NCBI RefSeq assembly: GCF_001549985.1 | Contig: NZ_LROZ01000001.1 | Coordinates: 186,001-250,000 of the forward strand | DNA length: 64,000 nt | DNA from: Myroides odoratus | GTDB taxonomy: Bacteria; Bacteroidota; Bacteroidia; Flavobacteriales; Flavobacteriaceae | Reading direction: 5' to 3' | In this document: positions 62,201 to 64,000 of the stretch, piece by piece | Position numbering within the stretch: position 1 is the stretch's first letter | How the letters are laid out: the number at the start of each line of letters is the position of its first letter | Program-made: the position numbers and the translations under genes | Notes under the pieces: model-generated | What the model saw: only the letters and a program-made list of their open reading frames with translations | Databases searched by the model: none | Told to the model about the DNA's origin: nothing

Positions 62201-63664
62201 TTTAAAAGAGAAGGTATCTCCATACAAGATAGGTCCAACAGTAATGGTTGAAAAACTAGCCGAAGGAATTCCACCTAAAAAAGAATAATCATATAAACTC
62301 GTATGAATACTATTCCCTTGATCGGTATCCACTGGTGTAAAACTCCAAGTTCCCCCTGCCAATGGATTCCATCCTAAAGGATATACCTGTCCTCCACTAA
62401 AATCTTCGTGCCAAGGCGAAGGTGTAATAAGAATATCTGCAAAGGATAATGGTCCAGTCCATGTACTTTCTCCATCTGAACAAATGTTGCGTACATAAAA
62501 CTGATAAGCTTGTGTTGTCTCTAAATCAGTAAAGGTATAAGATGTCGTTGTAATATTTTCAATGATTGTTCCATTGGCACTTCCTTGTACAAAGCCAATA
62601 GGTCCGTATTCAATTTCAAACAGATCGCCACCGCTCGTCCAATTCAAGGTAAATCCAGTAGCTGTAACATTGGTTTTTGTTAATCTCGTTGGAGCAATAC
62701 ATCCTGTCGGACAAGGTCCGATAGGAAATGTTTCGGAAACTAGATCAAAACAGGCCATTAACTCTCCTGAGATATCTTCAGCTCCGCCAACAGTCACTTC
62801 ATACTCTACTATATTATCACACCCCCACCATAACTCATCATCAATTTCAATTTGAAGTGAATACGGTGGATTTGTACCGTAATAGGTTTGATTAATTGTA
62901 AAATTATAATCTGTAAAAGCAGTATAAGGCCCACCTCTAAGTACAGCACGTCCATCTCCATCAAGTAATTTCCAAGTCGTTGTGTCTCCTGCTTCAGGGA
63001 ACGTCAAATTAATTTCAATTTCACAACCTTCGCCTGGTTCAGGTGCTTCATTATCAGAATCTACATCCAACGTAAAGTCAATGGCTTGACCATAAGAACC
63101 ATCAGCCTCTTCCCAAAACTCATCATATCCACTAATCCAACAAGGATCTATATTCATTTCAAACCCCTCCATAATCCAAGTTTTGGTAATTCGTATACGA
63201 GTTGCACCTGCTATCGCAGTTGTGGGTACCGCAATATCCAATGAAACGCTTAGCCCATCTTCTCCATCCGAATCCTCTAGCCTACCGATATAGTAGATTT
63301 CGCCTGTATCATCTAAAAAACCATTGTGATTCCAATCGATAAAAGCGTAGAACTCATTTTCATCTCCATATGTATTTCCTTGAACCGTTAAGGTATACGT
63401 TTGCCCGGCGACTACCTCAGCAACTTCTGCCGTATGATTCAATAAAAAACTCGTATCATTTGTATTGGTTATTTCTAACCCATCAAATTCAATTTTAGTA
63501 ATTTCTTCTACACCATACCCATCCACAGTGCAATAAGGTGCGGGAAATTGGGCAAAAGCAAGGGGACTACTAAGAAGGATTAAAAACAAGAGCAGTCTTT
63601 GAAGCCACCGGTCATTTTTTTGTTTCTTCGTAGGTAAAACATTTAGGTAAGTAATGTTATTCAT
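59216..63664 (-). CDS. Large T9SS-exported multidomain surface protein (GEVED, FN3, MBG repeats)
   Basis: The protein has 1482 residues. The signal peptide (about 20-39, LLLFLILLSSPLAFAQ) follows a long basic start. Domains in order: a GEVED-type domain (about 85-200, YGDENEFYAFIDWNHNGFLDD); a beta domain (about 205-310); FN3 (about 325-410); a cleaved-adhesin/MAM-like jelly roll (about 415-570, HEDFSGG...YPLGWNPLAGG); FN3 (about 575-660); a Big-like domain starting KVYGD (about 665-740); four tandem MBG-type repeats of about 80 residues (about 742-1070, each with YGxxDPVFxYxxTG and GLYAIxQGTL); another MBG/Big stretch (about 1075-1240); a cadherin-like beta sandwich (about 1245-1330); and a type A T9SS sorting domain (about 1408-1482, VYPNPVQKNQTLHV ... 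GSYILVL). No catalytic domain is seen; it is likely an adhesin. Confidence 0.88.
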   Translation of the reverse strand: MNNITYLNVLPTKKQKNDRWLQRLLLFLILLSSPLAFAQFPAPYCTVDGYGVEEITKIEFDGLEITNTNDTSFLLNHTAEVAEVVAGQTYTLTVQGNTYGDENEFYAFIDWNHNGFLDDTGEIYYIGRLEDSDGEDGLSVSLDIAVPTTAIAGATRIRITKTWIMEGFEMNIDPCWISGYDEFWEEADGSYGQAIDFTLDVDSDNEAPEPGEGCEIEINLTFPEAGDTTTWKLLDGDGRAVLRGGPYTAFTDYNFTINQTYYGTNPPYSLQIEIDDELWWGCDNIVEYEVTVGGAEDISGELMACFDLVSETFPIGPCPTGCIAPTRLTKTNVTATGFTLNWTSGGDLFEIEYGPIGFVQGSANGTIIENITTTSYTFTDLETTQAYQFYVRNICSDGESTWTGPLSFADILITPSPWHEDFSGGQVYPLGWNPLAGGTWSFTPVDTDQGNSIHTSLYDYSFLGGIPSASFSTITVGPILYGDTFSFKYLLTDGFDDPAYTGLGRLTVELSTDFGQSYAAVGTIDTNGANGWQTFTYGLEDYAGLYVKIRVKANILQIFASLDVALDDFDISGGVPCDEVTLAEVEVNEEETVLNIESEGTTFEIEYGPAGFVRGAGTTVGNVTTPYVFTNLVADTAYDVYVRALPCGAWYGPVTFNTLPPNNQVITVDDVTKVYGDIPFVHGTSDSGLGLSYVVEDQTVAVFENGKLVIKGAGTTTVTASQAGNNVYLPAEDVTFALTVTKAMLTVTADRNQEKRYGTEDPVLTYTATGFKYTDTEAVFSGVLAREAGEEMGLYAITQGTLSGGRNYDITFISADFKIIFAELIVTANAQMKEYGEADPVFTYQVTGLLNNDTAASVLRGTLGRVAGENVGNYAINQGTLQVIGANYELIFQADELSITPATLAVVPEAGMEKIYGRIDPVFSYTVTGLKFNDTAATALTGVLGRQIGENIGLYTYALGGLQALSGNYILTVAGQEKFKITPAPLEIVVIENQAKGYGEADPVFLFDAIGLQRGDQPIQVTTGRLTRVAGEEIGLYAINQGTLAVRANYELVSFTGADFEIKQSQISGVSLPDRIFVYDGQVKALQVEGNIEAEADITYTNNNQTEVGVYAVTATVDYGPAYEVLTLNGTLKIVKANQEIDFETETTVVIEDTPTLQLTATASSGLPVSYRINDAIDQEVATVDERGMVRFLRPGFVTITASQPGNENYSPAIPVARTIEVTSKAVGIDNLIIDGVSYGKPEKEVYVVIGCDKEQDQVIIEVQVADGIQVSPSTHITVAVKEYGTYKQVITVTSPRGTEQETYTVYIEKRIATTNLIYQKYNNVLLVNNNKKTNGGYVFKGYEWFKNGESIGYQQAYSAGNNVGDVLEVGAVYHVVLTLFNGEKVVSCPIHIEQKATADWGVYPNPVQKNQTLHVRLDEDQQQAMSYVIYNVKGQVIKQGDFMEGTADKQIELSSTLATGSYILVLKGNGTQRSVPFIVKE

Positions 63665-64000
63665 AATTAATCATTTGGTTATACATCCAGTACTAGCACA
63701 ACATCGTCACATGAAGGCATATTAATTTAGTTAACTAATTAACAAAACCTTTCATATAGGCCATGGAGTAAACAATATTTTAAATAACAATATATGAAAA
63801 TATATAGCACTATTTTTACTATTTAAAAAAATATATTGAACATTACACAAACAAAGCAAAAACAAATGATGTTAATAAAAAACAAATATTAAAAATTCCG
63901 TATGTTGTTACTAAGATTCCCTCCACATTTCCCTACGACTCTACTCGTTGAAAGGAAGAAAAAGCAAGGATAAAAAACGCTCACAATCCTTTCATTATCA
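63665..64000. other. Intergenic region upstream of the T9SS gene, to the window edge
   Basis: 336 AT-rich bases. I see no ORF, no tRNA and no minus-strand TAnnTTTG box, so the promoter of the large surface-protein gene is not recognisable. Confidence 0.4.

Overview
The window looks like chromosome of a flavobacterium (phylum Bacteroidota), possibly Myroides or a close relative; the genus is a guess. The evidence is an AT-rich genome with TAnnTTTG-type -7 promoter boxes, often a TTG about 17-21 bases upstream; a PorT/SprT-like type IX secretion protein; a protein with a T9SS sorting domain; a SusC/SusD pair; CarboxypepD_reg/DUF5686 and TamL-like outer-membrane proteins; a zinc-ribbon-less AccD; and a FolK-deoxynucleoside kinase fusion.

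Layout. 1-1460: minus-strand accessory genes, namely a truncated D-Ala-D-Ala-ligase-like ATP-grasp gene and two paralogous small exported proteins. 1799-15374: mostly core genes on the plus strand (pdhB, DUF5686 protein, ppa, AGCS symporter, GNAT, ubiE-porT, a minus-strand SPOUT methyltransferase, tamL-like, fba, accD). 15414-15581: a G/T-rich degenerate repeat and a two-copy 14-mer, then a minus-strand FtsX/MacB permease. 17016-24601: purH, then the cell-wall elongation operon mreB-mreC-mreD-mrdA-rodA and a small coiled-coil protein. 24701-25185: five identical minus-strand tRNA-Phe genes made by duplication of a 206-bp two-gene unit. 25312-28083: coaX, an outer-membrane protein, lptC and a small membrane protein. 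28387-35299: PpiD-like foldase, fabD, Bcr/CflA transporter, DegT aminotransferase, waaA. 36024-41021: S46 peptidase (DPP11-like), a repeat-bearing mini-lipoprotein, GH3-family protein, DUF2797 protein. 41067-42666: an AbiE-type toxin-antitoxin pair inserted exactly after the DUF2797 gene and flanked by a 25-bp direct repeat. 42801-52521: AsmA family, sppA, folK-dNK, SPOUT methyltransferase, a small FUSC-like protein, mutS. 52731-52907: tRNA-Gly and tRNA-Leu. 53208-59114: an orphan lipoprotein, then susC/susD preceded by a promoter, a 31-codon Met-rich reading frame and an intrinsic terminator. 59216-63664: a 1482-residue secreted multidomain protein.

How the parts work together. Envelope construction dominates: MreBCD, PBP2 and RodA elongate peptidoglycan; LptC, WaaA and perhaps the DegT aminotransferase build and export LPS; TamL-like, AsmA-like, PpiD-like and SppA proteins serve protein and lipid traffic and quality control; PorT belongs to the machinery that would export the large T9SS protein at the right end. 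FabD and AccD feed fatty-acid synthesis. Most transcription units end in a clear intrinsic hairpin, many of them shared by convergent genes.

The strongest candidates for something undescribed are (i) the Met-rich leader ORF with competing RNA structures ahead of susC/susD at 54293-54594, and (ii) the AbiE module with its duplicated target and paired palindromic operators at 41002-42773.
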